DNA of 64,000 nt from Balanoglossus misakiensis (taxonomy: Eukaryota; Hemichordata), in assembly GCA_040954595.2 (NCBI GenBank), contig CM082588.2, positions 10,726,001 through 10,790,000 on the forward strand. The letters run 5' to 3'. Position 1 is the first letter of the stretch; each line of letters begins with the position of its first letter. The notes under the pieces are model-generated. The model had not been told where the DNA came from, did no database searches, and was given only the letters and a program-made list of their open reading frames with translations. This document shows, piece by piece, positions 1-10,736 of the stretch. The translations under genes and the position numbers were made by a program.

Positions 1-1140
1 ATCTCTCGATCTACAGAGTATAGTGGAAAACGTTCATATGCGCATAGGCCTATCATGTGTTATGCACATCACAACAGAATTTTGTAAACAAACGAGGCTT
101 TGTTTGGAAGCAACAATGGAAATTTTAGAGCTATCTGTCGATCTACGGAGTATAGTGGAAAACGTTCATATGCGCATAGGCCTATATATGTGTTCTGCGC
201 ATCACAACAGAATTTTGTAAACAAACGAGGATGTGTTTGGAAGCAACAATGGAAATTTTAGAACTATCCGTCGATCTACGGAGTATAGTGGAAAACGTTC
301 ATATGCGCATAGGCCTATATATGTGTTCTGCGCATCACAACAGAATTTTGTAAACAAACGAGGCTTTGTTTGGAAGCAACAATGGAAATTTTAGACCTAT
401 CTCTCGATCTACTGAGTATAGTGGAAAACGTTCATATGCGCATAGGCCTATCATGTGTTATGCACATCACAACATAATTTTGTAAACAAACGAGGCTTTG
501 TTTGGAAGCAACCGTGGAAATTTTAGAACTATCTCTCGATCTACAGAGTATAGTGGAAAACGTTCATATGCGCATAGGCCTATCATGTGTTATGCACATC
601 ACAACATAATTTTGTAAACAAACGAGGCTTTGTTTGGAAGCAACCGTGGAAATTTTAGAACTATCTCTCGATCTACAGAGTATAGTGGAAAACGTTCATA
701 TGCGCATATGCTATCATGTGTTATGCACATCACAACATAATTTTGTAAACAAACGAGGCTTTGTTTGGAAGCAACATTGGAAATTTTAGAACTATCTGTC
801 GATCTACGGAGTATAGTGGAAAACGTTCATATGCGCATAGGCCTATATATGTGTTCTGCGCATCACAACAGAATTTTGTAAATGAACGAGGCTGTGTTTG
901 GAAACAACCATGGAAATTTTAGAACTATCTCTCGATCTACAGTGTATAGTGGAAAACGTTCATATGCGCATAGGCCTATCATGTGTTATGCACATCACAA
1001 CATAATTTTGTAAACAAACGAGGCTTTGTTTGGAAGCAACCGTGGAAATTTTAGAACTATCTCTCGATCTACAGAGTATAGTGGAAAACGTTCATATGCG
1101 CATAGGCCTATATATGTGTTCTGCGCATCACAACATATTT
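1..1140 (+). repeat. TTTGTTTGG-type monomer block (132-133 bp)
   Basis: Monomers here read AACGAGGCTTTGTTTGGAAGC and TATCATGTGTTATGCACATC, and several carry CACAACATAATTTTG. The guanine-rich variant CAACCGTGG replaces CAACCATGG near 511 and 643, removing the usual ATG. Steps are 132-133 bp. A shortened AAGGCC site, GCGCATATGCTATC, occurs near 704-717. Part of this block (about 358-880) reappears at about 11,270-11,792, including the private variant CTACTGAGTATAG (409 and 11,321). Confidence 0.85.
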
Positions 1141-2463
1141 TTGTAAACAATCGAGGATGTGTTTGGAAGCAATCATGGAAATTTTAGAACTATCCGTCGA
1201 TCTACAGAGTCTAGTGGGAAACTTTCTTATGCGCATAGGCATATGTATGTGTTCAGCGCATCACAACAGAATTTTGTAAATGAACGAGGCTGTGTTTGGA
1301 AACAACCATGGAAATTTTAGAACTATCTCTCGATCTACAGAGTCTAGTGGAAAACTTTATTATGCACATTTGCCTATCTATGTATTATGCGCATCACAAC
1401 AGAAATCGCTAAATAAACGAGGCTGTATTTGGAAGCAACCATGTAAATTTTACAACTATCCGTCGATCTACAGAGTTTGGTGGAAAACTTTCTTATGCGC
1501 ATAGGCCTATTACGTGTTCTGCGCCTAACAACAGAATTCGGTAAATAAACGAGGCTGTTTGGAAGCAACCATGGAAATTTTAGAACTATCTCTCGATCTA
1601 CAGTGTATAGTGGAAAACGTTCATATGCGCATAGGCCTATCATGTGTTATGCACATCACAACATAATTTTGTAAACAAACGAGGCTTTGTTTGGAAGCAA
1701 CATTGGAAATTTTAGAACTATCTGTCGATCTACGGAGTATAGTGGAAAACGTTCATATGCGCATAGGCCTATATATGTGTTCTGCGCATCACAACAGAAT
1801 TTTGTAAACAATCGAGGATGTGTTTGGAAGCAATCATGGAAATTTTAGAACTATCCGTCGATCTACAGAGTCTAGTGGGAAACTTTCTTATGCGCATAGG
1901 CATATGTATGTGTTCAGCGCATCACAAAAGAATTTTGTAAATGAACGAGGCTGTGTTTGGAAACAACCATGGAAATTTTAGAACTATCTCTCGATCTACA
2001 GAGTCTAGTGGAAAACTTTATTATGCACATAGGCCTATCTATGTATTATGCGCATCACAACAGAAATCGGTAAATAAACGAGGCTGTATTTGGAAGCAAC
2101 CATGTAAATTTTACAACTATCCGTCGATCTACAGAGTCTGGTGGAAAACTTTCTTATGCGCATAGGCCTATTACGTGTTCTGCGCCTCACAACAGAAATC
2201 GGTAAATAAACGAGGCTGTTTGGAAGCAACCATGTAAATTTTAGAACTATCCGTCGATCTACAGAGTCTAGTGGAAAAACGTTCATGTGCGCATAGGCCT
2301 ATCATGTGTTATGCACATCACAACAGAATTTTGTAAACAAACGAGGCTTTGTTTGGAAGCAACAATGGAAATTTTAGAACTATCTGTCGATCTACGGAGT
2401 ATAGTGGAAAACGTTCATATGCGCATAGGCCTATATATGTGTTCTGCGCATCACAACAGAATT
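1141..2463 (+). repeat. 661-bp pentamer HOR in tandem
   Basis: The marker AATCGAGGATGTGTTTGG recurs with its TCGAGG at 1,151, 1,812 and 2,474, giving steps of 661 and 662 bp, or five monomers. The unit also carries TGGGAAACTTTC, the CATATGTATGTGTTCAGCGC monomer and the TAAATGAACGAGG monomer. The second copy differs in its last monomers (ATGTAAATTTTAG, AAAAACGTTCATGTGC), so homogenisation is incomplete. The third start at 2,474 soon diverges. Confidence 0.85.
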
Positions 2464-2589
2464 TTGTAAACAATCGAGGATGTGTTTGGAAGCAATCATG
2501 GAAATTTTAGAACTATCCGTCGATCTACAGAGTCTAGTGGGAAACTTTATTATGCGCATAGGCCTATTACGTGCTCTGCGCCTCACAAC

Positions 2590-3900
2590 AGAATTCGGTA
2601 AATAAACGAGGCTGTTTGGAAGCAACCATGGAAATTTTAGAACTATCCGTCGATCTACAGAGTCTAGTGGAAAAATGTCTTATGCGCATAGGCCTATCAT
2701 GTGTTCTGCGCCTCACAACAGAAATCGGTAAATAAACGAGGCTGTTTGGAAGCAACCATGGAAATTGTACAACTATCTGTCGATCTACATAGTCTAGTGG
2801 AAAACGTTCTTATGCGCATAGGCCTATCTATGTGTTATGCGCATCACAACAGAAATCGGTAAATAAACGAGGCTGTATTTGGAAGCAATCATGAAATTTT
2901 ACAACTATCCGTCGATCTACAGAGTCTGGTGGAAAACTTCCTCATGCGCATAGACCTATTACGTGTTCTGCGCCTCACAACAGAATTCGGTAAATAAACG
3001 ATGCTGTTTGGAAGCAACCATGGAAATTGTACAACTATCCGTCGATCTACAGAGTCTAGTGGAAAACGTTCTTATGCGCATAGGCCTATCTATGTGTTAT
3101 GCGCATCACAACAGAAATCGGTAAATAAACGAGGCTGTGTTTGGAAGCATCCATGGACATTTTAGAACTATCTCTCGATCTACAGAGTCTATAGTGGAAA
3201 ACTTTCTTATGCACATATGCCTATCTATGTGTTCTGCGCCTCACAACAGAAATCGGTAAATAAACGAGGCTGTTTAAAAGCAACCATGGAAATTTTACAG
3301 CTATCCGTCGATCTACAGAGTCTAGTGGAAACGTTCTTATGCGCATAGGCATATATATGTGTTCTGCGTATCACAACAGAATTTTGTAAACAAACGAGGC
3401 TGTGTTTGGAAGCAACCATGGACATTTTAGAACTATCTCTCGATCTACAGAGTCTATAGTGGAAAACTTTCTTATGCACATATGCCTATCTATGTGTTCT
3501 GCGCCTCACAACAGAATTCGGTAAATAAACGAGGCTGTTTGGAAGCAACCATGGAAATTTTACAACTATCCGTCGATCTACAGAGTCTAGTGGAAAACGT
3601 TATTATGCGCATAGGCCTATATATGTGTTCTGCGCATCACAACAGAATTTTGTAAACAAACGAGGCTGTGTTTGGAAGCAACCATGGAAATTTTAGAACT
3701 ATCTCTCGATCTACAGAGTCTAGTGGAAAACTTTATTATGCACATATGCCTATCTATGTGTTCTGCGCATCACAACAGAAATCGGTAAATAAACGAGGCT
3801 GTTTGGAAGCAACCATGGAAATTTTACAACTATCCGTCGATCTACAGAGTCTGGTGGAAAACTTTCTTATGCGCATAGGCCTATTACGTGCTCTGCGCCT
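2590..3900 (+). repeat. Block M, first copy
   Basis: This run of about ten monomers contains rare variants in a fixed order: AAAAATGTCTTATG, CATAGTCTAGTGG, TTTGGAAGCAATCATGAAA, ACGATGCTGTTTGG, then GCTGTTTAAAAGCAACC. It matches 8,020-9,420 at an offset of 5,382 bp, rising to 5,514 bp after one extra monomer in the later copy. Related partial copies lie near 22.15-22.95, 29.1-29.9, 32.6-33.3, 47.8-48.2, 49.7-50.0 and 56.6-57.2 kb. Confidence 0.8.
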
Positions 3901-4954
3901 CACAACAGAATTCGGTAAATAAACGAGGCTGTTTGGAAGCAACCATGGAAATTTTAGAACTATCCGTCGATCTACAGAGTCTAGTGGAAAACGTTATTAT
4001 GCGCATAGGCCTATATATGTGTTCTGCGCATCACAACAGAATTTTGTAAACAAACGAGGCTGTGTTTGGAAGCAATCATGGAAATTTTAGAACTATCTCT
4101 CGATCTACAGAGTCTAGTGGAAAACTTTATTATGCACATATGCCTATCTATGTATTATGCGCATCACAACAGAAATCGCTAAATAAACGAGGCTGTATTT
4201 GGAAGCAACCATGTAAATTTTACAACTATCCGTCGATCTACGGAGTCTAGTGGAAAAATTTCTTATACGCATAGGCATATGTATGTGTTCTGCGTCTCAC
4301 AACAGAATTCTGTAAATAAACGAGGCTGTTTGGAAGCAACCATGGAAATTGTACAACTATCCGTCGATCTACAGAGTCTAGTGGAAAACGTTCTTATGCG
4401 CATAGGCCTATCTATGTGTTATGCGCATCACAACAGAAATCGGTAAATAAACGAGGCTGTATTTGGAAGCAACCATGAAATTTTACAACTATCCGTCGAT
4501 CTACAGAGTCTGGTGGAAAACTTCCTTATGCGCATAGACCTATTACGTGTTCTGCGCCTCACAACAGAATTCGGTAAATAAACGAGGCTGTTTGGAAGCA
4601 ACCATGGACATTGTACAACTATCCGTCGATCTACAAAGTCTAGTGGAAAACGTTCTTATGCGCATAGGCCTATCTATGTGTTATGCGCATCACAACAGAA
4701 ATCGCTAAATAAACGAGGCTGTATTTGGAAGCAACCATGAAATTTTACAACTATCTGTCGATCTACGGAGTATAGTGGAAAACGTTCATATGCGCATAGG
4801 CCTATATATGTGTTCTGCGCATCACAACAGAATTTTGTAAACAATCGAGGATGTGTTTGGAAGCAATCATGGAAATTTTAGAACTATCCGTCGATCTACA
4901 GAGTCTAGTGGGAAACTTTCTTATGCGCATAGGCATATGTATGTGTTCAGCGCA
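3901..4954 (+). repeat. Mixed satellite segment between block M and the 4,955 block
   Basis: Only satellite monomers are visible. Class B-like copies with GAATTCGG and GTACAAC alternate with TATTTGGAAGCAACCATGAAATTTTAC copies (one G short of CCATGG) and CATAGACCTATTACG copies. One monomer near 4,255-4,270 reads AAAAATTTCTTATACGC, a private change. No non-satellite insertion was seen. Confidence 0.75.
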
Positions 4955-5998
4955 TCACAACAGAATTTTGTAAATGAACGAGGCTGTGTTTGGAAACAAC
5001 CATGGAAATTTTAGAACCATCTCTCGATCTAAAGTTGAAAAGTTTCTTATGCGCATAGGCCTATTACGTGTTCTGCGCCTCACAACAGAATTCGGTAAAT
5101 AAACGAGGCTGTTTGGAAGCAACAATGGAAATTTTAGAACTATCCGTCGATCTACGGAGTATAGTGGAAAACGTTCATATGCGCATAGGCCTATATATGT
5201 GTTCTGCGCATCACAACAGAATTTTGTAAACAATCGAGGATGTGTTTGGAAGCAATCATGGAAATTTTAGAACTATCCGTCGATCTACAGAGTCTAGTGG
5301 GAAACTTTCTTATGCGCATAGGCATATGTATGTGTTCAGCGCATCACAACAGAATTTTGTAAATGAACGAGGCTGTGTTTGGAAACAACCATGGAAATTT
5401 TAGAACTATCTCTCGATCTACAGAGTCTAGTGGAAAACTTTATTATGCACATAGGCCTATCTATGTATTATGCGCATCACAACAGAAATCGGTAAATAAA
5501 CGAGGCTGTATTTGGAAGCAACCATGTAAATTTTACAACTATCCGTCGATCTACAGAGTCTGGTGGAAAACTTTCTTATGCGCATAGGCCTATTACGTGT
5601 TCTGCGCCTCACAACAGAAATCGGTAAATAAACGAGGCTGTTTGGAAGCAACCATGTAAATTTTAGAACTATCCGTCGATCTACAGAGTCTAGTGGAAAA
5701 ACGTTCATGTGCGCATAGGCCTATCATGTGTTATGCACATCACAACAGAATTTTGTAAACAAACGAGGCTTTGTTTGGAAGCAACAATGGAAATTTTAGA
5801 ACTATCTGTCGATCTACGGAGTATAGTGGAAAACGTTCATATGCGCATAGGCCTATATATGTGTTCTGCGCATCACAACAGAATTTTGTAAACAATCGAG
5901 GATGTGTTTGGAAGCAATCATGGAAATTTTAGAACTATCCGTCGATCTACAGAGTCTAGTGGGAAACTTTCTTATGCGCATAGGCATATGTATGTGTT
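4955..5998 (+). repeat. Segment duplicated at 11,775-12,818
   Basis: Eight monomers here match 11,775-12,818 at a constant offset of 6,820 bp. Shared rare features include the shortened monomer GATCTAAAGTTGAAAAGTTTC, TAAATGAACGAGG, and AAAAACGTTCATGTGCGC. The right boundary is set where this copy reads GTTCAGCGCATC and the later copy switches to GTTCTGCGCATC followed by AAATCGG. Confidence 0.8.
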
Positions 5999-8228
5999 CA
6001 GCGCATCACAACAGAATTTTATAAATGAACGAGGCTGTGTTTGGAAACAACCATGGAAATTTTACAACTATCCGTCGATCTAAGGAGTCTGGTGGAAAAC
6101 TTTCTTATGCGCATAGGCCTATTACGTGCTCTGCGCCTCACAACAGAATTCGGTAAATAAACGAGGCTGTTTGGAAGCAACCATGGAAATTTTAGAACTA
6201 TCCGTCGATCTACAGAGTCTAGTGGAAAAATGTCTTATGCGCATAGGCCTATCATGTGTTCTGCGCCTCACAACAGAAATCGGTAAATAAACGAGGCTGT
6301 TTGGAAGCAACCATGGACATTGTACAACTATCTTTCGATCTACGGAGTATAGTGGAAAACGTTCATATGCGCATAGGCCTATATATGTGTTCTGCGCATC
6401 ACAACAGAATTTTGTAAACAATCGAGGATGTGTTTGGAAGCAATCATGGAAATTTTAGAACTATCCGTCGATCTACAGAGTCTAGTGGGAAACTTTCTTA
6501 TGCGCATAGGCATATGTATGTGTTCAGCGCATCACAACAGAATTTTGTAAATGAACGAGGCTGTGTTTGGAAACAACCATGGAAATTTTAGAACTATCTC
6601 TCGATCTAAAGTTGAAAAGTTTCTTATGCGCATAGGCCTATTACGTGTTCTGCGCCTCACAACAGAATTCGGTAAATAAACGAGGCTGTTTGGAAGCAAC
6701 AATGGAAATTTTAGAACTATCCGTCGATCTACAGAGTCTAGTGGAAAAATGTCTTATGCGCATAGGCCTATAATGTGTTCTGCGCCTCACAACAGAAATC
6801 GGTAAATAAACGAGGCTGTTTGGAAGCAACCATGGAAATTGTACAACTATCCGTCGATCTACATAGTCTAGTGGAAAACGTTCTTATGCGCATAGGCCTA
6901 TCTATGTGTTATGCGCATCACAACAGAAATCGGTAAATAAACGAGGCTGTTTGGAAGCAACCATGTAAATTTTAGAACTATCCGTCGATCTACAGAGTCT
7001 AGTGGAAAAACGTTCATGTGCGCATAGGCCTATCATGTGTTATGCACATCACAACAGAATTTTGTAAACAAACGAGGCTTTGTTTGGAAGCAACAATGGA
7101 AATTTTAGAACTATCTGTCGATCTACGGAGTATAGTGGAAAACGTTCATATGCGCATAGGCCTATATATGTGTTCTGCGCATCACAACAGAATTTTGTAA
7201 ACAATCGAGGATGTGTTTGGAAGCAATCATGGAAATTTTAGAACTATCCGTCGATCTACAGAGTCTAGTGGGAAACTTTCTTATGCGCATAGGCATATGT
7301 ATGTGTTCAGCGCATCACAACAGAATTTTATAAATGAACGAGGCTGTGTTTGGAAACAACCATGGAAATTTTACAACTATCCGTCGATCTAAGGAGTCTG
7401 GTGGAAAACTTTCTTATGCGCATAGGCCTATTACGTGCTCTGCGCCTCACAACAGAATTCGGTAAATAAACGAGGCTGTTTGGAAGCAACCATGGAAATT
7501 TTAGAACTATCCGTCGATCTACAGAGTCTAGTGGAAAAATGTCTTATGCGCATAGGCCTATCATGTGTTCTGCGCCTCACAACAGAAATCGGTAAATAAA
7601 CGAGGCTGTTTGGAAGCAACCATGGACATTGTACAACTATCTTTCGATCTACGGAGTATAGTGGAAAACGTTCATATGCGCATAGGCCTATATATGTGTT
7701 CTGCGCATCACAACAGAATTTTGTAAACAATCGAGGATGTGTTTGGAAGCAATCATGGAAATTTTAGAACTATCCGTCGATCTACAGAGTCTAGTGGGAA
7801 ACTTTCTTATGCGCATAGGCATATGTATGTGTTCAGCGCATCACAACAGAATTTTGTAAATGAACGAGGCTGTGTTTGGAAACAACCATGGAAATTTTAG
7901 AACTATCTCTCGATCTAAAGTTGAAAAGTTTCTTATGCGCATAGGCCTATTACGTGTTCTGCGCCTCACAACAGAATTCGGTAAATAAACGAGGCTGTTT
8001 GGAAGCAACAATGGAAATTTTAGAACTATCCGTCGATCTACAGAGTCTAGTGGAAAAATGTCTTATGCGCATAGGCCTATCATGTGTTCTGCGCCTCACA
8101 ACAGAAATCGGTAAATAAACGAGGCTGTTTGGAAGCAACCATGGAAATTGTACAACTATCCGTCGATCTACATAGTCTAGTGGAAAACGTTCTTATGCGC
8201 ATAGGCCTATCTATGTGTTATGCGCATC
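5611..8228 (+). repeat. 1,309-bp 10-mer HOR, two tandem copies
   Basis: Copy 1 is about 5,611-6,919 and copy 2 about 6,920-8,228. Landmarks repeat exactly 1,309 bp apart, for example AAAAACGTTCATGTGCGC near 5,697 and 7,006 and the GATCTAAAGTTGAAAAG monomer near 6,603 and 7,912. Both copies share ATCTTTCGATCTACGG, a variant not seen elsewhere. The few differences I noticed, such as CTATAATGTG against CTATCATGTG near 6,769 and 8,078, suggest a recent duplication. Confidence 0.87.
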
Positions 8229-9420
8229 ACAACAGAAATCGGTAAATAAACGAGGCTGTATTTGGAAGCAATCATGAAATTTTACAACTATCCGTCGATC
8301 TACAGAGTCTGGTGGAAAACTTCCTTATGCGCATAGACCTATTACGTGTTCTGCGCCTCACAACAGAATTCGGTAAATAAACGATGCTGTTTGGAAGCAA
8401 CCATGGAAATTGTACAACTATCCGTCGATCTACAGAGTCTAGTGGAAAACGTTCTTATGCGCATAGGCCTATCTATGTGTTATGCGCATCACAACAGAAA
8501 TCGGTAAATAAACGAGGCTGTGTTTGGAAGCAACCATGGACATTTTAGAACTATCTCTCGATCTACAGAGTCTATAGTGGAAAACTTTCTTATGCACATA
8601 GGCCTATCTATGTGTTCTGCGCCTCACAACAGAAATCGGTAAATAAACGAGGCTGTTTAAAAGCAACCATGGAAATTTTACAGCTATCCGTCGATCTACA
8701 GAGTCTAGTGGAAACGTTCTTATGCGCATAGGCCTATATATGTGTTCTGCGTATCACAACAGAATTTTGTAAACAAACGAGGCTGTGTTTGGAAGCAACC
8801 ATGGACATTTTAGAACTATCTCTCGATCTACAGAGTCTATAGTGGAAAACTTTCTTATGCACATATGCCTATCTATGTGTTCTGCGCCTCACAACAGAAT
8901 TCGGTAAATAAACGAGGCTGTTTGGAAGCAACCATGGAAATTTTACAACTATCCGTCGATCTACAGAGTCTAGTGGAAAACGTTATTATGCGCATAGGCC
9001 TATATATGTGTTCTGCGCATCACAACAGAATTTTGTAAACAAACGAGGCTGTTTGGAAGCAACCATGGAAATTTTACAACTATCCGTCGATCTACAGAGT
9101 CTAGTGGAAAACGTTATTATGCGCATAGGCCTATATATGTGTTCTGCGCATCACAACAGAATTTTGTAAACAAACGAGGCTGTGTTTGGAAGCAACCATG
9201 GAAATTTTAGAACTATCTCTCGATCTACAGAGTCTAGTGGAAAACTTTATTATGCACATATGCCTATCTATGTGTTCTGCGCATCACAACAGAAATCGGT
9301 AAATAAACGAGGCTGTTTGGAAGCAACCATGGAAATTTTACAACTATCCGTCGATCTACAGAGTCTGGTGGAAAACTTTCTTATGCGCATAGGCCTATTA
9401 CGTGCTCTGCGCCTCACAAC
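8020..9420 (+). repeat. Block M, second copy with one extra monomer
   Basis: This copy follows 2,590-3,900 in monomer order. It carries one added class B monomer near 9,047-9,178, where two near-identical B copies stand side by side; this raises the offset from 5,382 to 5,514 bp. It is a clear single-monomer gain inside an otherwise conserved multimer. Confidence 0.8.
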
Positions 9421-10459
9421 AGAATTCGGTAAATAAACGAGGCTGTTTGGAAGCAACCATGGAAATTTTAGAACTATCCGTCGATCTACAGAGTCTAGTG
9501 GAAAAATGTCTTATGCGCATAGGCCTATCATGTGTTCTGTGCCTCACAACAGAAATCGGTAAATAAACGAGGCTGTTTGGAAGCAACCATGGAAATTGTA
9601 CAACTATCCGTCGATCTACAGAGTCTAGTGGAAAACGTTCTTATGCGCATAGGCCTATCTATGTGTTATGCGCATCACAACAGAAATCGGTAAATAAACG
9701 AGGCTGTATTTGGAAGCAACCATGAAATTTTACAACTATCCGTCGATCTACAGAGTCTGGTGGAAAACTTCCTTATGCGCATAGACCTATTACGTGTTCT
9801 GCGCCTCACAACAGAATTCGGTAAATAAACGAGGCTGTTTGGAAGCAACCATGGACATTGTACAACTATCCGTCGATCTACAGAGTCTAGTGGAAAACGT
9901 TCTTATGCGCATAGGCCTATCTATGTGTTATGCGCATCACAACAGAAATCGGTAAATAAACGAGGCTGTATTTGGAAGCAACCATGAAATTTTACAACTA
10001 TCCGTCGATCTACAGAGTCTAGTGGAAAAATGTCTCATGCGCATAGGCCTATCATGTGTTCTGCGCCTCACAACAGAAATCGGTAAATAAACGAGGCTGT
10101 TTGGAAGCAACCATGGAAATTTTACAGCTATCCGTCGATCTACATAGTCTAGTGGAAACGTTCTTATGCGCATAGGCCTATATATGTGTTCTGCGCATCA
10201 CAACAGAATTTTGTAAACAAACGAGGCTGTGTTTGGTAGCAACCATGGACATTTTAGAACTATCTCTCGATCTACAGAGTCTATTGTGGAAAACTTTCTT
10301 ATGCACATATGCCTATCTATGTGTTCTGCGCCTCACAACAGAATTCGGTAAATAAACGAGGCTGTTTGGAAATTTTACAACTATCCGTCGATCTACAGAG
10401 TCTAGTGGAAAACGTTATTATGCGCATAGGCCTATATATGTGTTCTGCGCATCACAACA

Positions 10460-10594
10460 GAATTTTGTAAACAAACGAGGCTGTGTTTGGAAGCAACCAT
10501 GGACATTTTAGAACTATCTCTCGATCTACAGAGTCTATAGTGGAAAACTTTCTTATGCACATATGCCTATCTATGTGTTCTGCGCCTCACAACA
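10460..10594 (+). repeat. Representative class A monomer (135 bp)
   Basis: Class A is marked by GAATTTTGTAAACAAACGAGG, CTGTGTTTGGAAGC (two bases longer than class B), CCATGGACATTTTAGAAC, TATCTCTCGATC, the two-base-longer GTCTATAGTGG, and GCACATATGCC in place of GCGCATAGGCC. It ends in TGCGCCTCACAACA. The extra TA in GTCTATAGTGG places a TAG stop in the frame that stays open in class B. Class A nearly always precedes class B in the dimer-organised stretches. Confidence 0.9.
10466..10475 (+). promoter_or_regulatory. Representative forkhead-like motif TGTAAACAAA
   Basis: GTAAACA matches the known forkhead (FOX) core RYAAAYA. The class A form reads TGTAAACAAACG and the class B form at the same monomer position reads GGTAAATAAACG (10,602-10,613), which still fits the core. 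Hundreds of copies therefore carry it at a ~131-bp spacing. Binding is not shown by sequence alone, and an AT-rich 7-mer fixed in a satellite can be accidental. Confidence 0.3.
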
Positions 10595-10725
10595 GAATTC
10601 GGTAAATAAACGAGGCTGTTTGGAAGCAACCATGGAAATTTTACAACTATCCGTCGATCTACAGAGTCTAGTGGAAAACGTTATTATGCGCATAGGCCTA
10701 TATATGTGTTCTGCGCATCACAACA
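10595..10725 (+). repeat. Representative class B monomer (131 bp)
   Basis: Class B is marked by GAATTCGGTAAATAAACGAGG (contains an EcoRI site), CTGTTTGGAAGC, CCATGGAAATTTTACAAC, TATCCGTCGATC, GTCTAGTGGAAAACGTTATT and the full ATGCGCATAGGCCTAT. It ends in TGCGCATCACAACA. With the preceding class A copy it forms a 266-bp dimer, 10,460-10,725. Hand count gives 25 C, 28 G and 7 CpG dinucleotides in 131 bp. Confidence 0.9.
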
Positions 10726-10736
10726 GAATTTTGTAA
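10632..10736 (+). other. Representative satellite small ORF (34 codons), probably not a gene
   Basis: The ATG lies in CAACCATGG, with A at -3 and G at +4, which is a good eukaryotic initiation context. The frame runs 34 codons to TAA in TTTTGTAA, starting MEILQLSVDLQSLVEN and ending HHNRIL. A sister monomer form, for example 9,329-9,436, gives 35 codons ending TTEFGK. The same frame recurs across many monomers but is interrupted in class A by TAG. I see no signal peptide, known domain or promoter. Repetition of one sequence is enough to explain the recurrence, so I record this only as a representative of a recurrent pattern. Confidence 0.25.
10685..10701. other. Representative double palindrome TATGCGCATAGGCCTAT
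   Basis: Two perfect 10-bp palindromes, TATGCGCATA and ATAGGCCTAT, overlap by three bases. Most non-A monomers carry this 17-mer intact. Class A monomers change it to TATGCACATATGCCTAT, which destroys both palindromes and creates an NdeI-type CATATG. Any DNA-binding or structural role is inference. Confidence 0.7.

Noticed and set aside
6122-6421. 99-codon open frame on the minus strand, repeated at 7,431-7,730
   Set aside because: It spans more than two satellite monomers and exists only because monomer lengths keep a frame open by chance. The second copy is the 1,309-bp duplication. No domain or codon signal is visible.
9182-9436. 84-codon plus-strand frame (starts MFGSNHGNFRTIS) recurring about twenty times
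   Set aside because: It is the translation of two adjacent satellite monomers. Recurrence follows the DNA repeat, it overlaps minus-strand frames of similar length, and the ATG is not at a consistent gene start.
10595-10613. CENP-B box-like sequence TTCGGTAAATAAACGAGG
   Set aside because: The mammalian CENP-B box is NTTCGNNNNANNCGGGN. Here TTCG and CGAG are separated by nine bases in place of seven and the last motif does not match, so the resemblance is weak.
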